DNA of 15,962 bases from CAZJCK01 sp964544635 (GCA_964544635.1 CAZJCK010000071.1:1-15962); one strand, 5' to 3'; shown: positions 1 to 6,750, counted from the first letter of the stretch. The notes: generated by a model from the letters alone, not told the origin. Made by a program: numbers and translations.

Positions 1-282
1 TTCATCTTCACCGTCCACTTCTTCAACACCCACTTCCGTCCGGACAAGTTCCCCATGGACACGGTCATCTTTACCGGCCGTGTACCGGTTGAAGAACTGA
101 AAGAAGACCGGCCGCGCGAGTACCAGGAACTGGTCGAATCGGGCGAACTGAAAAATCGCCTCGTCGATCCGCTACCGGAGCCGATCGTGAAGGGCATGCG
201 CTGGTTTGGCGCCACCGCCCTGGTGATCGGGCTGATCCTCATCCTGCTGATCATCTACGCACAGATTTTCGGCTACCGTTGA
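1..282 (+). CDS. C-terminal part of a cytochrome b-like membrane subunit (5' partial)
   Basis: The reading frame is open from the first base and ends at TGA 280-282, so only the last 93 residues are visible. They begin inside a membrane or membrane-edge segment (FIFTVHFFNTHFRPDKFPMD) with two histidines that could be heme ligands. A charged loop of about 45 residues follows, then one hydrophobic helix (about residues 67-89, rich in I and L) and a short tail ending FGYR. The HFxNTHFRPxKFPMD pattern and the final helix resemble the cytochrome b/b6-type subunits (FdnI- or DUF4405-like) that pass electrons between quinone and multiheme cytochromes. The gene for a multiheme NapC-type cytochrome lies 112 bases downstream on the same strand, which fits that role. 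The family call is from memory of the motif, and the missing N-terminus prevents counting helices or ligands. An ATG at 55 is internal and not the true start. Confidence 0.6.
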   Translation, partial: FIFTVHFFNTHFRPDKFPMDTVIFTGRVPVEELKEDRPREYQELVESGELKNRLVDPLPEPIVKGMRWFGATALVIGLILILLIIYAQIFGYR

Positions 283-319
283 TTTTTGGATTGATTACGT
301 ATATCTTGTAAGCATGTAG

Positions 320-350
320 CGGTCACCGGGCGACCCCCGGTGACCGTTTT
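320..350 (+). terminator. Intrinsic terminator between the cytochrome b and multiheme cytochrome genes
   Basis: A perfect 11-bp stem (320-330 with 336-346, CGGTCACCGGG / CCCGGTGACCG) has a 5-base loop and is followed by TTTTGATT. It lies 37 bases after the cytochrome b stop codon. The short T run suggests partial termination, so some read-through into the multiheme cytochrome gene is plausible. I see no convincing separate promoter between this hairpin and the next gene. Confidence 0.75.
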
Positions 351-394
351 GATTGCAGTGGAAATGAAATGGTATATGCAATAAAGGAGATGGT

Positions 395-1921
395 GTGAGC
401 AAGGAACCTACCACCGTAAATCGCAGAACGGTGTTTCGTCATCCCCTCGCCGCCGTCGGTGGCGCGTTGATGGTGGCCGGCTTGTTCGTGTTTGTCATAC
501 TTCTCATCCTCGACTTCACGTCGGCTGCCGACAACCCATACCGATCAATCTTCACTTTCATCGGCGCCCCGACCATCATATTGGTCGGCTTCCTGCTTTT
601 CATGCTCGCCGTCCGCGTACAGGTCATGCGGGCGCGGAAAAAGGGAGAGGAGGTCAGGTTCAGCCTCAGTGTGGAACCGACCGATCCCAACTACATGCGC
701 TCGCTCTGGCTCTTCCTCGGTCTCTCGGCAGTGCTGCTGGTTATCGTCGGGTGGATCGGCTACGAAGGGTATGAAACCACCGAATCGGTTGCCTTCTGCA
801 GCGATGTTTGCCACGAAGTCATGCGCCCGCAGGCGGTCACCTACGCCAATTCGCCGCACGCCCGCGTGCCCTGTGTCGACTGCCACATCGGCCCCGGTGC
901 GTCGTTCTGGGTAAAGTCCAAGGTCGACGGATTGCGACAGGTCTATGCCAGTACCTTCAACACCTTCGAACGCCCCATCCCCACGCCGGTACACGAACTG
1001 CGACCGGCCCAGGAAACCTGCGAACAATGCCACTGGCCGAAACAGTTCTACGGCCAGAAGATGGTTGAGAAGACCTACTACCGTACCGACGAAGAAAATT
1101 CCCCCTGGACCACCAAGCTGCTCGTCAAGATCGGCGGCGGCGACCCGCGCCAGGGCGAACTGGCCGGTATCCACTGGCACATGCTCCAGGCCAACAAGGT
1201 CGAGTACATTGCTGCCGACCGCAAACGGCAGAACATCGTCTGGGTGCGGCAGACCGATCAGGATGGCAATGTGTATATCTACACCGATCCCGACGCCGAC
1301 TCGATTCCCGATCCGGACGATCCCAATACCGAGGTGCGCAGCTTCGACTGCATGGACTGCCACAACCGTCCGAGCCACAAGTTCATGCCGCCCGCGACCT
1401 CGCTGAACCTGGCGCTCGAAACCCGGCGCATCTCACCGGAGATTCCGGAGATCCGATACTACGGCCTTGAGCTGCTTAATGCCGAGTATGAAACAACCGA
1501 AGAAGCTCTGGCGACCATCGCATCCGAGTTCCGCGGCTACTACGAAGAAGAGTACACCGACTTCTATGCCGCCAATCCGGCGATGTTCGACGCCGCCGAA
1601 GAGGAGCTGCAACGAATCTACAGCGAGAACTTCTTCCCGGAAATGAAGACCGATTATCGCGCCCGTGAGAACAACCTCAGCCACTTCGTGAACGACGGTT
1701 GTTTCCGCTGTCACGACGGCATCATGGCCACCGACGATGGCAAGACGATCGACAACGACTGCAACACCTGCCACCTGGTCGTTGCCCAGGGACCGAGCGA
1801 GGACGACAGCCTGCTGGCTTCCAACATCGCTGGCCTCGAGTTTGAGCACCCGGAAGATATCGACGGTATGTGGCAGGAGTTCAAATGCACCGAGTGCCAT
1901 ACCCCCGAGCAGGGGTACTGA
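395..1921 (+). CDS. Membrane-anchored NapC/NirT-type multiheme cytochrome c (seven heme sites)
   Basis: This 508-residue protein has three hydrophobic helices (about residues 18-40, 55-77 and 104-122) followed by a large soluble, presumably periplasmic region with seven heme attachment motifs. The first, C135-SDV-C139-H140, is CX3CH and is followed by EVM. The other six are CXXCH at 160-164, 209-213, 319-323, 436-440, 456-460 and 498-502. The stretch SPHARVPCVDCHIGPGASFW and the nearby VKSK are typical of NapC/NirT/NrfH quinol-oxidising cytochromes. Those family members usually have one anchor helix and four or five hemes, so extra helices and hemes make this an extended version. The likely role is to take electrons from menaquinol or the upstream cytochrome b and pass them to a periplasmic or outer partner; the acceptor is unknown. 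The start is GTG 395, chosen because AAAGGAGA (383-390) sits just upstream. ccmE and ccmF, which serve heme attachment, lie convergently downstream. Confidence 0.88.
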   Translation: MSKEPTTVNRRTVFRHPLAAVGGALMVAGLFVFVILLILDFTSAADNPYRSIFTFIGAPTIILVGFLLFMLAVRVQVMRARKKGEEVRFSLSVEPTDPNYMRSLWLFLGLSAVLLVIVGWIGYEGYETTESVAFCSDVCHEVMRPQAVTYANSPHARVPCVDCHIGPGASFWVKSKVDGLRQVYASTFNTFERPIPTPVHELRPAQETCEQCHWPKQFYGQKMVEKTYYRTDEENSPWTTKLLVKIGGGDPRQGELAGIHWHMLQANKVEYIAADRKRQNIVWVRQTDQDGNVYIYTDPDADSIPDPDDPNTEVRSFDCMDCHNRPSHKFMPPATSLNLALETRRISPEIPEIRYYGLELLNAEYETTEEALATIASEFRGYYEEEYTDFYAANPAMFDAAEEELQRIYSENFFPEMKTDYRARENNLSHFVNDGCFRCHDGIMATDDGKTIDNDCNTCHLVVAQGPSEDDSLLASNIAGLEFEHPEDIDGMWQEFKCTECHTPEQGY

Positions 1922-1944
1922 TTCCCGGATCTTCCAGGATTGTT

Positions 1945-2090
1945 CATAGGCCGGAAGGTTCGCACGACTTCTGGCCTTCCTGCATTCGGAAACACCCCCC
2001 GGAACGCTGCGTCCGCTTGCGGCGAACCTGAGATTCCGGGCTGCGATCCTCCCTGCGGCAGACATCCGCGTCTGCCCGCCGCCATTTATG
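1945..2090. repeat. Dyad-rich intergenic segment, possible dispersed repeat or structured RNA
   Basis: Between the multiheme cytochrome stop and the terminator there is no credible gene, but there are several inverted repeats: 1948-1957 with 1968-1977 (one mismatch), 1998-2004 with 2034-2040 (CCCGGAA/TTCCGGG, exact), 2013-2016 with 2019-2022 nested inside the former, and 2057-2063 with 2070-2076 (GGCAGAC/GTCTGCC, exact). Only the sequence pattern supports this. It could be a dispersed intergenic repeat, a folded 3' UTR, or decay products of one. Confidence 0.35.
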
Positions 2091-2093
2091 CCG

Positions 2094-2127
2094 AAAAAAT
2101 ACGGCCGCCTCAAAATGAGACGGCCGT
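2094..2127 (-). terminator. Terminator for the ccmEF unit, probably bidirectional
   Basis: A stem formed by 2101-2112 and 2116-2127 (ACGGCCGCCTCA / TGAGACGGCCGT, one mismatch, three-base loop) is flanked at 2094-2099 by AAAAAA, which is a T tract for transcripts from the - strand. It lies 32 bases past the ccmF stop. A weaker T-rich stretch on the other side (TTCTCTTGAGCTTC) may let it also stop transcripts from the + strand cytochrome gene. Confidence 0.75.
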
Positions 2128-2158
2128 TCTCTTGAGCTTCTCTCGGGATGAGAAAATG

Positions 2159-4540
2159 TTATGCCGTCGACGTCGGCCGTCCGCTCAATTCGCTGCGGCG
2201 CCGCACGAACACGATGACGCCACCCAGCATTATGAGTATCGTGCCCAGCCAGACCAGGTTCATGACCGGCTTCTTGGCTACATCGATGATCAACCGATCA
2301 GGCGCCGACGAGGCATTCGCTACCAGTCCCGGGATATCGAGTATGATTGCGCCCTGGTCGGCCATGATGTTGATGATCGACGCGGCATACGTCTGGTCTT
2401 CACCAAACTCCGCCGGCTGATTATGCCGATGCTGGTGGCCATGCTCGTCAACCGTCACCATCACCGCCGGCTGCACCACGAAACTGTCGCCGTTATGCTC
2501 AACCGCAACATCGGCAACCACGCGCATACCCTGGCCGGCTTCGTGGCTGTCGCCCATGCGGTAGCCGAGGAAGGTGAACTCATACTCACCGACCTGCTCG
2601 CTCTCGCCCTTGGACAACACCAGTCCCTGCTGCTGGCTGCTTAAATCCTGCACCTGTTCCGGCGCGAAGTAGAGATCGTATAACCAGTTGCGCTCGATGT
2701 GCGGGCGTTTCATCATGCCGCGCAGACGTTCCGACCAGTACAACTGGGGTCGCGCCTCTGAGGATGATCCGTTCTCTGTCGCAACCGTCAGCAACAATTC
2801 ATTGTGCGGCGTCTCGATGTGATCGGCCATACCCTGGTAACTCACCTGGTAGTTGAACGCTTCGCCAATCTCACCGCGCGGCAGCACCAGCTTCTCGTTG
2901 CTGCTGAAAGCCGCCGATCCGAGAATGCCGATCAACATCAGGCCGAACCCGAAGTGCGAAACCTCGCCACCCATGTTCTTCCAGCGTCCCGGTATGAATT
3001 CCCACAGCGAGATCAGGTTCGACACCATCGCCATGGCGGCGGTGCCGAAATACAGGATGTACATATAGTTTGTCACGCCCACGGTCATGCAGATGGCAAC
3101 CGTACCCAAAAACGCCACCACCGCCGGAATCAGCATCTTGCGCAGGTCCGGCTTCAGCAGGTACGTGCCCTGCACAATGATCAGCAGGCTGAAAATGATC
3201 GCGAACGGCAATCCGGCGCCCAGCCCGAAGTAGAAAAGGCCAAAGCCAAGGCCGACACCGATCACCGCAAGAATCGCCAGTTTGCCCTTCCAGTTGCTCG
3301 GCGTAAAGTTCTGGAACGCCAGGAATGGCGATACTGCCAGCAAGAGAGCATAGATGGCGCCGAACGGCAACGCGAAGTCGTTGTAGGTCGCAATGTCGGC
3401 GGCGCGCGGTTCGGCGCCGACAATACTCGTGAGCACCGGCAACGAGGTCCAGAACAACACGATGATCGAGAAGGAGAATAACATCAGCATGCCGCCAAAG
3501 AGCATGAATTCTTTGCTGAAGATGTTATAGTTCATCGGCTTGCTCGGAATGTCCTTGGCCCGCCACAGGAACAGCGCAACTGTCACCAGGGTCGTCACCG
3601 CCATAAATGCGACAAGTATATTATTCAGTCCGAGATCCACAAAGCTGTGGACCGAGAAATCGGACAGCACCCCGGAGCGCGTCAGGAACGTTCCATACAC
3701 CACCAGCAGGAACACGAATGAGGTCAGCAGCAGGTTGATCCGGCGGAAAGCGCCGCTGCGCCGCTCGATGATCATGCCGTGAATCAATGCCAGCGAAACG
3801 AACCAGGGAATGAACGACGAGTTCTCCACCGGATCCCACGCCCAGAAACCACCCCAGCCGAGTGTCTTATACGCCCAGAAACCGCCGAGAATATTACCGG
3901 CCGCCAGAAACAGGGCGGTAAAGGCAACGTACGGAAACGCCAGTTTGAGCCATGACGAGTAATCGTTCTTGATGAACGCCGCGATCGCAATGGCAAACGG
4001 AATCGCTGCCATGGAATAAGCCAGGAACATCATGGGCGGATGAATCACCATCCACGGATCCAGCAACAGCGGGTTTAATCCCGCACCGTCCGGCACCCAG
4101 CGATTCATCAGCGCAAACGGCGACAACACCGTAAGGATATACAAAAAGAACAGGTTGACTCCGGTCAGCACTACCATGCCCCATTCACGGTACTGTTGAC
4201 CCTTGCGCAGGATGATGTAACCAAACACGGCGTTCATGAACAGCCAGAGCAGGTAAGTACCTTCCTGACCGCCCCACAACGCCGCCATTTCATAAAAGAA
4301 GCTCAGTGAGCGATCGGAGTAGTCATGTACATACTTGAGCGCGAACTGATGACTGAAAAAGCAATAAAACAAGAATGCCAGCGCCAGCCCGGTAGCGATG
4401 GTGAACAAATGATACGCTCGACTGGCCAGCCGTTCCCATGTCTTGTCGCCGCGCGCCACCAAAATGAAGGTGACAAAGGCGATGGCGTTGAAGGCAAAGG
4501 CCAGCAGAACGAGCAGTTTACCGGGATCCGCTATGCTCAT
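2159..4540 (-). CDS. ccmF: Cytochrome c heme lyase subunit CcmF
   Basis: CcmF is the integral membrane subunit of System I cytochrome c maturation. It receives heme from CcmE and attaches it to CXXCH sites of apocytochromes on the periplasmic side. The 793-residue protein is polytopic and carries the WWD heme-handling motif (WGGFWAWDPVENSSF, about residues 229-243). Four histidines match the conserved CcmF set: H167 (IHPPMMFLAY), H254 (ALIHGMIIERR), H298 (FSVHSFVDLG) and H529 (EVSHFGFGL). Helices fill most of residues 5-540 and a last one spans about 760-779. The long loop between them, about 545-755, is periplasmic and larger than in the E. coli protein (about 650 residues in total). It includes a His-rich patch EHGHQHRHN at 699-707. 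The start ATG is 2 bases after the ccmE stop, and its GGGAG ribosome site lies inside the end of ccmE, so translation is probably coupled. NrfE-type paralogues share the fold, so a role dedicated to a non-standard heme site is possible. Confidence 0.93.
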   Translation of the reverse strand: MSIADPGKLLVLLAFAFNAIAFVTFILVARGDKTWERLASRAYHLFTIATGLALAFLFYCFFSHQFALKYVHDYSDRSLSFFYEMAALWGGQEGTYLLWLFMNAVFGYIILRKGQQYREWGMVVLTGVNLFFLYILTVLSPFALMNRWVPDGAGLNPLLLDPWMVIHPPMMFLAYSMAAIPFAIAIAAFIKNDYSSWLKLAFPYVAFTALFLAAGNILGGFWAYKTLGWGGFWAWDPVENSSFIPWFVSLALIHGMIIERRSGAFRRINLLLTSFVFLLVVYGTFLTRSGVLSDFSVHSFVDLGLNNILVAFMAVTTLVTVALFLWRAKDIPSKPMNYNIFSKEFMLFGGMLMLFSFSIIVLFWTSLPVLTSIVGAEPRAADIATYNDFALPFGAIYALLLAVSPFLAFQNFTPSNWKGKLAILAVIGVGLGFGLFYFGLGAGLPFAIIFSLLIIVQGTYLLKPDLRKMLIPAVVAFLGTVAICMTVGVTNYMYILYFGTAAMAMVSNLISLWEFIPGRWKNMGGEVSHFGFGLMLIGILGSAAFSSNEKLVLPRGEIGEAFNYQVSYQGMADHIETPHNELLLTVATENGSSSEARPQLYWSERLRGMMKRPHIERNWLYDLYFAPEQVQDLSSQQQGLVLSKGESEQVGEYEFTFLGYRMGDSHEAGQGMRVVADVAVEHNGDSFVVQPAVMVTVDEHGHQHRHNQPAEFGEDQTYAASIINIMADQGAIILDIPGLVANASSAPDRLIIDVAKKPVMNLVWLGTILIMLGGVIVFVRRRSELSGRPTSTA

Positions 4541-4542
4541 GA

Positions 4543-4971
4543 TCAGACTCCCGCCGCAACTGCTTCATCATGTTCTCTCAAATCACGGTAACTGTCACCA
4601 TCTTCACCCTGGTACTTCGACGGACACTTGACCAGCATCTGATCAGCAACAAATACTCCGTCTTCCGCCTTACCCTTGAGCACCACCGAGGTGGCCTGGT
4701 CGAAGTTACCCGGCACGACGCCGTAGTAGACGACCGACAACGACGGAACCGACGGATCCTCTTCATTGAAGACCGCGAATTCCAGACACTGGTCGGCCGT
4801 ATTGTAATTAACCTGATCAAAATCAATGGCACCCATCACCTGGACCGTCCGGTCCGATGTCCGCGCAACATCAAGCGTCACATACTGGATGGTCGTCTTG
4901 AAGAAGGCAGAGGTGCCCCAGGCCAGAAAGAGAACGATGACAATTGATCCGATGATGTATTTGGCTTTCAT
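4543..4971 (-). CDS. ccmE: Heme chaperone CcmE, cysteine-type (CxxxY) variant
   Basis: CcmE carries heme from CcmABCD to CcmF in the periplasm. The 142-residue protein starts with one membrane anchor (about residues 6-24), followed by a short beta-barrel domain (about 28-118; VTLDVARTSDRTVQVMG, VYYGVVPGNF, SVVLKGKAEDGVFVADQMLVKCPSKY) and an acidic tail. In classical CcmE heme is bound covalently at the His of HxxxY. Here the same position reads C116-PSK-Y120, the CxxxY variant known from Desulfovibrio and archaeal Ccm systems, which typically lack CcmH. The ATG is preceded by GAGGAGG at a suitable distance. ccmF follows after 2 bases. The other Ccm genes (A, B, C, D, G, H) are not in this window. 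Confidence 0.9.
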   Translation of the reverse strand: MKAKYIIGSIVIVLFLAWGTSAFFKTTIQYVTLDVARTSDRTVQVMGAIDFDQVNYNTADQCLEFAVFNEEDPSVPSLSVVYYGVVPGNFDQATSVVLKGKAEDGVFVADQMLVKCPSKYQGEDGDSYRDLREHDEAVAAGV

Positions 4972-5293
4972 CCGGATACCTCCTCACAGAAACGCTTACC
5001 TTGCAATATTTTCTCGTCTGTCGGCCGTCTCTACAATGAAGCCTGCGTCCGGCTCCAGAGGAGCCCGGAGTGAGCCGAAACGAAAGTGCTAACGTAGCCG
5101 TAGCCGATCATTTTAGCCATATATCTTGGTGCTTATTATACAACCGACTACCCCAATCTCCAACAGAATTTAGCAGCGAACCCCCCGAAAATATCATTGC
5201 TATATAACAACTTATAAACTTCCGAACAGGATCGTGGCGGTCTATATACTCTTGTGTCCGATATCACTGTTCGTGACTTGTTTCACGAGCTGC
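4972..5293 (-). other. Intergenic region: ccmE leader and downstream end of the oxidoreductase gene
   Basis: This gap of 322 bases holds the ccmE promoter and a leader of about 157 bases. In the leader GGCTCC (5051-5056) and GGAGCC (5060-5065) form an exact 6-bp hairpin with a three-base loop. Near the oxidoreductase stop, TCGTGA (5271-5276) and TCACGA (5283-5288) form another exact 6-bp hairpin without a T tract, so it is at best a weak terminator. The part between 5166 and 5265 is AT-rich with no recognisable feature. No gene is supported here. Confidence 0.5.
5135..5163 (-). promoter_or_regulatory. Promoter for ccmEF
   Basis: Read on the - strand, TTGGAG (5158-5163) is followed after exactly 17 bases by a perfect TATAAT -10 box (5135-5140). 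Transcription would start near 5128, giving a leader of about 157 bases before ccmE. The -35 box matches only its first three consensus positions, so the call rests mainly on the -10 box and spacing. Confidence 0.6.
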
Positions 5294-6397
5294 TCAGGCT
5301 TCGATCTCGAAAAAACGCCGGCTGTATTCGACCATCCGCCGAGGTATCTCAAGCGCCTCCCGCTCCGCCTCCGATCGCAGTTCGGTGCGAATCTCATCGG
5401 CCCGACCATTCTTCACCAGTTCCGGCCAGTGATGGTTCAACAGCAGCGCCCGTCCCAGCGCCACCAGCTCGACCCCGTCATCGAGCACCCGCAACGCCTC
5501 CTCCGGACTGAAAATCGAGCCAACCCCGATCACCGGCACCGATTTGTCAATCGCTTCCCGGATCAACAGCGTGGGGTGACTCCCCGCCGGATAGTCGTTT
5601 CGCACCCCCTTGCCGTACTCCCAGCTCGAGACATGCACGATATCAATCCCCAGCGGCACAATTCGCTCGAGCAGTTCAATGGCGTCATATGTCGAATAAC
5701 CGTCCGGATCCTCCTCTTCCGGTGACAACCGATAGGCGACCGGGTACTCCGGTCCGACTGTTTCGCGCACCGCTTTCACCACCTCGCTCGCGAAGCGGCA
5801 GCGATTCTCCATTGTCCGGGCGCCGTACTTATCATCGCGCTTGTTTGTATAGCGTGAGAAGAACTGCTGAAAAAGGTAGGTATTGGCGCCATGGATCTCG
5901 ATCCCGGTGAAGCCGGCTTTCTTCGCCCGTCCGGCCGCCGCGGCGAACGCCTCTACGATCGTCTCGATTTCGTCAACCGTCATCCCCTTCGGCAGCTCCG
6001 ACGTCCCCCGCCGGTTCGCCACCGCCGACGGTGCCAGCGTCGGCTGGCCCGTATACTCCGACCTGGCGGCATTACCGCCGTGATGGACCTGCAGAAATGA
6101 CGCCGCCCCCTCCCGGTTGATCGCCTCGGCGCATCTGGTCAGCCCCGGCAGCATCTCGTCGCTGTGGCAGCCAACCTGGCGCTCAAAGGCGTGGCCACTC
6201 TTGTGCACATAACAGGCCGGCGTCATGACCAGGCCGACCCCATGCCGCGCCCGCTGAGCGAGATAGGCGATTTCCTGATCGGAGAAACTGCCATCGAGCT
6301 CCCCGGAAATAGTCGTCATTGGCGCCATCACCAATCGGTTTGGCAGCCGCAATTTGCCGCCAACATCGAGACTTGCGAATAATCGTTCAATTTCCAT
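5294..6397 (-). CDS. Old Yellow Enzyme-family NADH:flavin oxidoreductase
   Basis: This 367-residue TIM-barrel FMN enzyme belongs to the OYE/YqiG-like group, which uses reduced nicotinamide to reduce activated C=C bonds of unsaturated carbonyls or similar electrophiles. The N-terminal strand NRLVMAPMTT (about 20-29) is typical of the FMN-binding start. The substrate-binding pair and catalytic Tyr fit EIHGANTYLFQQF with H169, N172 and Y174, followed by the usual NKRDDKYG and ENRCRF. FMN phosphate contacts are suggested by IGVGSI (290-295) and ALGRALL (313-319). It lacks the C-terminal FAD/NAD domain of 2,4-dienoyl-CoA reductases, so it is a single-domain enzyme of normal family length. The substrate cannot be read from sequence. 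The gene appears to be monocistronic. The ATG has no Shine-Dalgarno sequence and lies 7 bases after a possible -10 box, so the mRNA may be leaderless. Confidence 0.88.
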   Translation of the reverse strand: MEIERLFASLDVGGKLRLPNRLVMAPMTTISGELDGSFSDQEIAYLAQRARHGVGLVMTPACYVHKSGHAFERQVGCHSDEMLPGLTRCAEAINREGAASFLQVHHGGNAARSEYTGQPTLAPSAVANRRGTSELPKGMTVDEIETIVEAFAAAAGRAKKAGFTGIEIHGANTYLFQQFFSRYTNKRDDKYGARTMENRCRFASEVVKAVRETVGPEYPVAYRLSPEEEDPDGYSTYDAIELLERIVPLGIDIVHVSSWEYGKGVRNDYPAGSHPTLLIREAIDKSVPVIGVGSIFSPEEALRVLDDGVELVALGRALLLNHHWPELVKNGRADEIRTELRSEAEREALEIPRRMVEYSRRFFEIEA

Positions 6398-6404
6398 AAC
6401 GGTT

Positions 6405-6433
6405 AGTGTATGGTAAAGATGCAGTCACCTCAA
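6405..6433 (-). promoter_or_regulatory. Candidate promoter of the oxidoreductase gene (leaderless geometry)
   Basis: On the - strand TTGAGG (6428-6433) and TACACT (6405-6410) are spaced 17 bases apart, each matching 4 of 6 consensus bases. Only 7 bases separate the -10 box from the ATG, so transcription would begin at or next to the start codon. This agrees with the absence of a ribosome binding site. Confidence 0.4.
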
Positions 6434-6488
6434 GTCGTAAGAGCTTATGGACCGCTCAGATCAATACAATTGTGATCGATTTTTGCAG

Positions 6489-6517
6489 TTGACATTTCTG
6501 TCAGCCCCGCCGATATT
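6489..6517 (+). promoter_or_regulatory. Promoter of the leader and ABC exporter unit
   Basis: A perfect -35 box TTGACA (6489-6494) is followed after 17 bases by GATATT (6512-6517, 4 of 6), or after 19 bases by TATTCT (6514-6519). Transcription would begin near 6524, giving a leader of about 285 bases before the first exporter gene. It is divergent from the oxidoreductase gene. Confidence 0.6.
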
Positions 6518-6610
6518 CTTTGCAACTTTGTGCGCCTGACCGGCGTAGTGAGAATCTTATGAGCAGACGTCGTTAGCAACGAACACGCAAACACCGCAGG
6601 AGACTTTTTA

Positions 6611-6688
6611 ATGCTGAATATGCTTCAGGCGAAGTGCGCCCCAAACGGCGACTCGAATTATTGCGGTGGGAGTGGTCTGCCTATTTAA
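6611..6688 (+). CDS. 25-residue leader peptide ORF
   Basis: ATG 6611 is preceded by AGGAGA (6598-6603) at near-ideal spacing, and the ORF closes at TAA 6686-6688. The product starts MLNMLQAK, contains CAPNGDSNYC (two cysteines nine positions apart) and ends GGSGLPI. It lies between a promoter and a strong intrinsic terminator and upstream of a heterodimeric exporter. This is the layout of attenuation leader peptides such as BmrB of B. subtilis, although the sequence is not recognisably related. Codons for Cys18-Gly19-Gly20 form the antiterminator segment. There is no obvious stalling run of one codon type. An alternative is a small exported peptide, since the ABC transporter is next door and the two cysteines could form a loop, but no maturation enzyme is nearby. 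The ribosome site is the strongest evidence that it is translated. Confidence 0.5.
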   Translation: MLNMLQAKCAPNGDSNYCGGSGLPI

Positions 6689-6718
6689 GTATCCAACGAT
6701 ACAAAATGACGACTATTA

Positions 6719-6750
6719 CCCGCCGTACTCCAGGTTCGGCGGGTTTTTTT
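6719..6750 (+). terminator. Intrinsic terminator in the exporter leader
   Basis: CCCGCCG (6719-6725) pairs exactly with CGGCGGG (6737-6743) across an 11-base loop, with one more A-U pair possible at the base, and a run of seven T follows (6744-6750). It lies 30 bases after the leader ORF stop and 58 bases before the first exporter gene. Unless it is regulated, it would cut off the exporter from its only visible promoter. Confidence 0.85.

Larger units (their letters stand above)
6592..6750 (+). promoter_or_regulatory. Candidate ribosome-mediated transcription attenuator upstream of the ABC exporter
   Basis: Four segments can pair in mutually exclusive ways. Segment 1 (CACCGCA, 6592-6598, abutting the leader ribosome site) pairs exactly with part of segment 2 (TGCGGTG, 6662-6668, inside the leader ORF). 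Segment 2 extended to TGCGGTGGG (6662-6670) pairs over 9 positions, two of them G-U, with segment 3 (CCCGCCGTA, 6719-6727). Segment 3 is also the 5' arm of the terminator and pairs with segment 4 (CGGCGGG, 6737-6743) before a T7 run. A ribosome held early in the leader ORF would block 1:2 and leave 2:3 free, allowing read-through to the exporter. Free RNA (1:2) or a ribosome covering segment 2 would favour termination. The pairings are seen; the regulatory logic is inferred. Confidence 0.55.

Noticed and set aside
545..1378. Long - strand open frame under the multiheme cytochrome
   Set aside because: The + strand frame carries seven heme motifs and a ribosome site; the opposite frame is a by-product of GC-rich codon use.
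1940..2644. + strand open frame of 234 codons
   Set aside because: It crosses the terminator at 2101-2127 and overlaps ccmF; no ribosome site and no family features.
5031..5120. 29-codon - strand ORF in the ccmE leader
   Set aside because: It starts about 8 bases after the predicted transcription start without a ribosome site; no support beyond being open.
6559..6576. Five-codon ORF (MSRRR) upstream of the leader ORF
   Set aside because: No ribosome site and too short to judge; probably chance.
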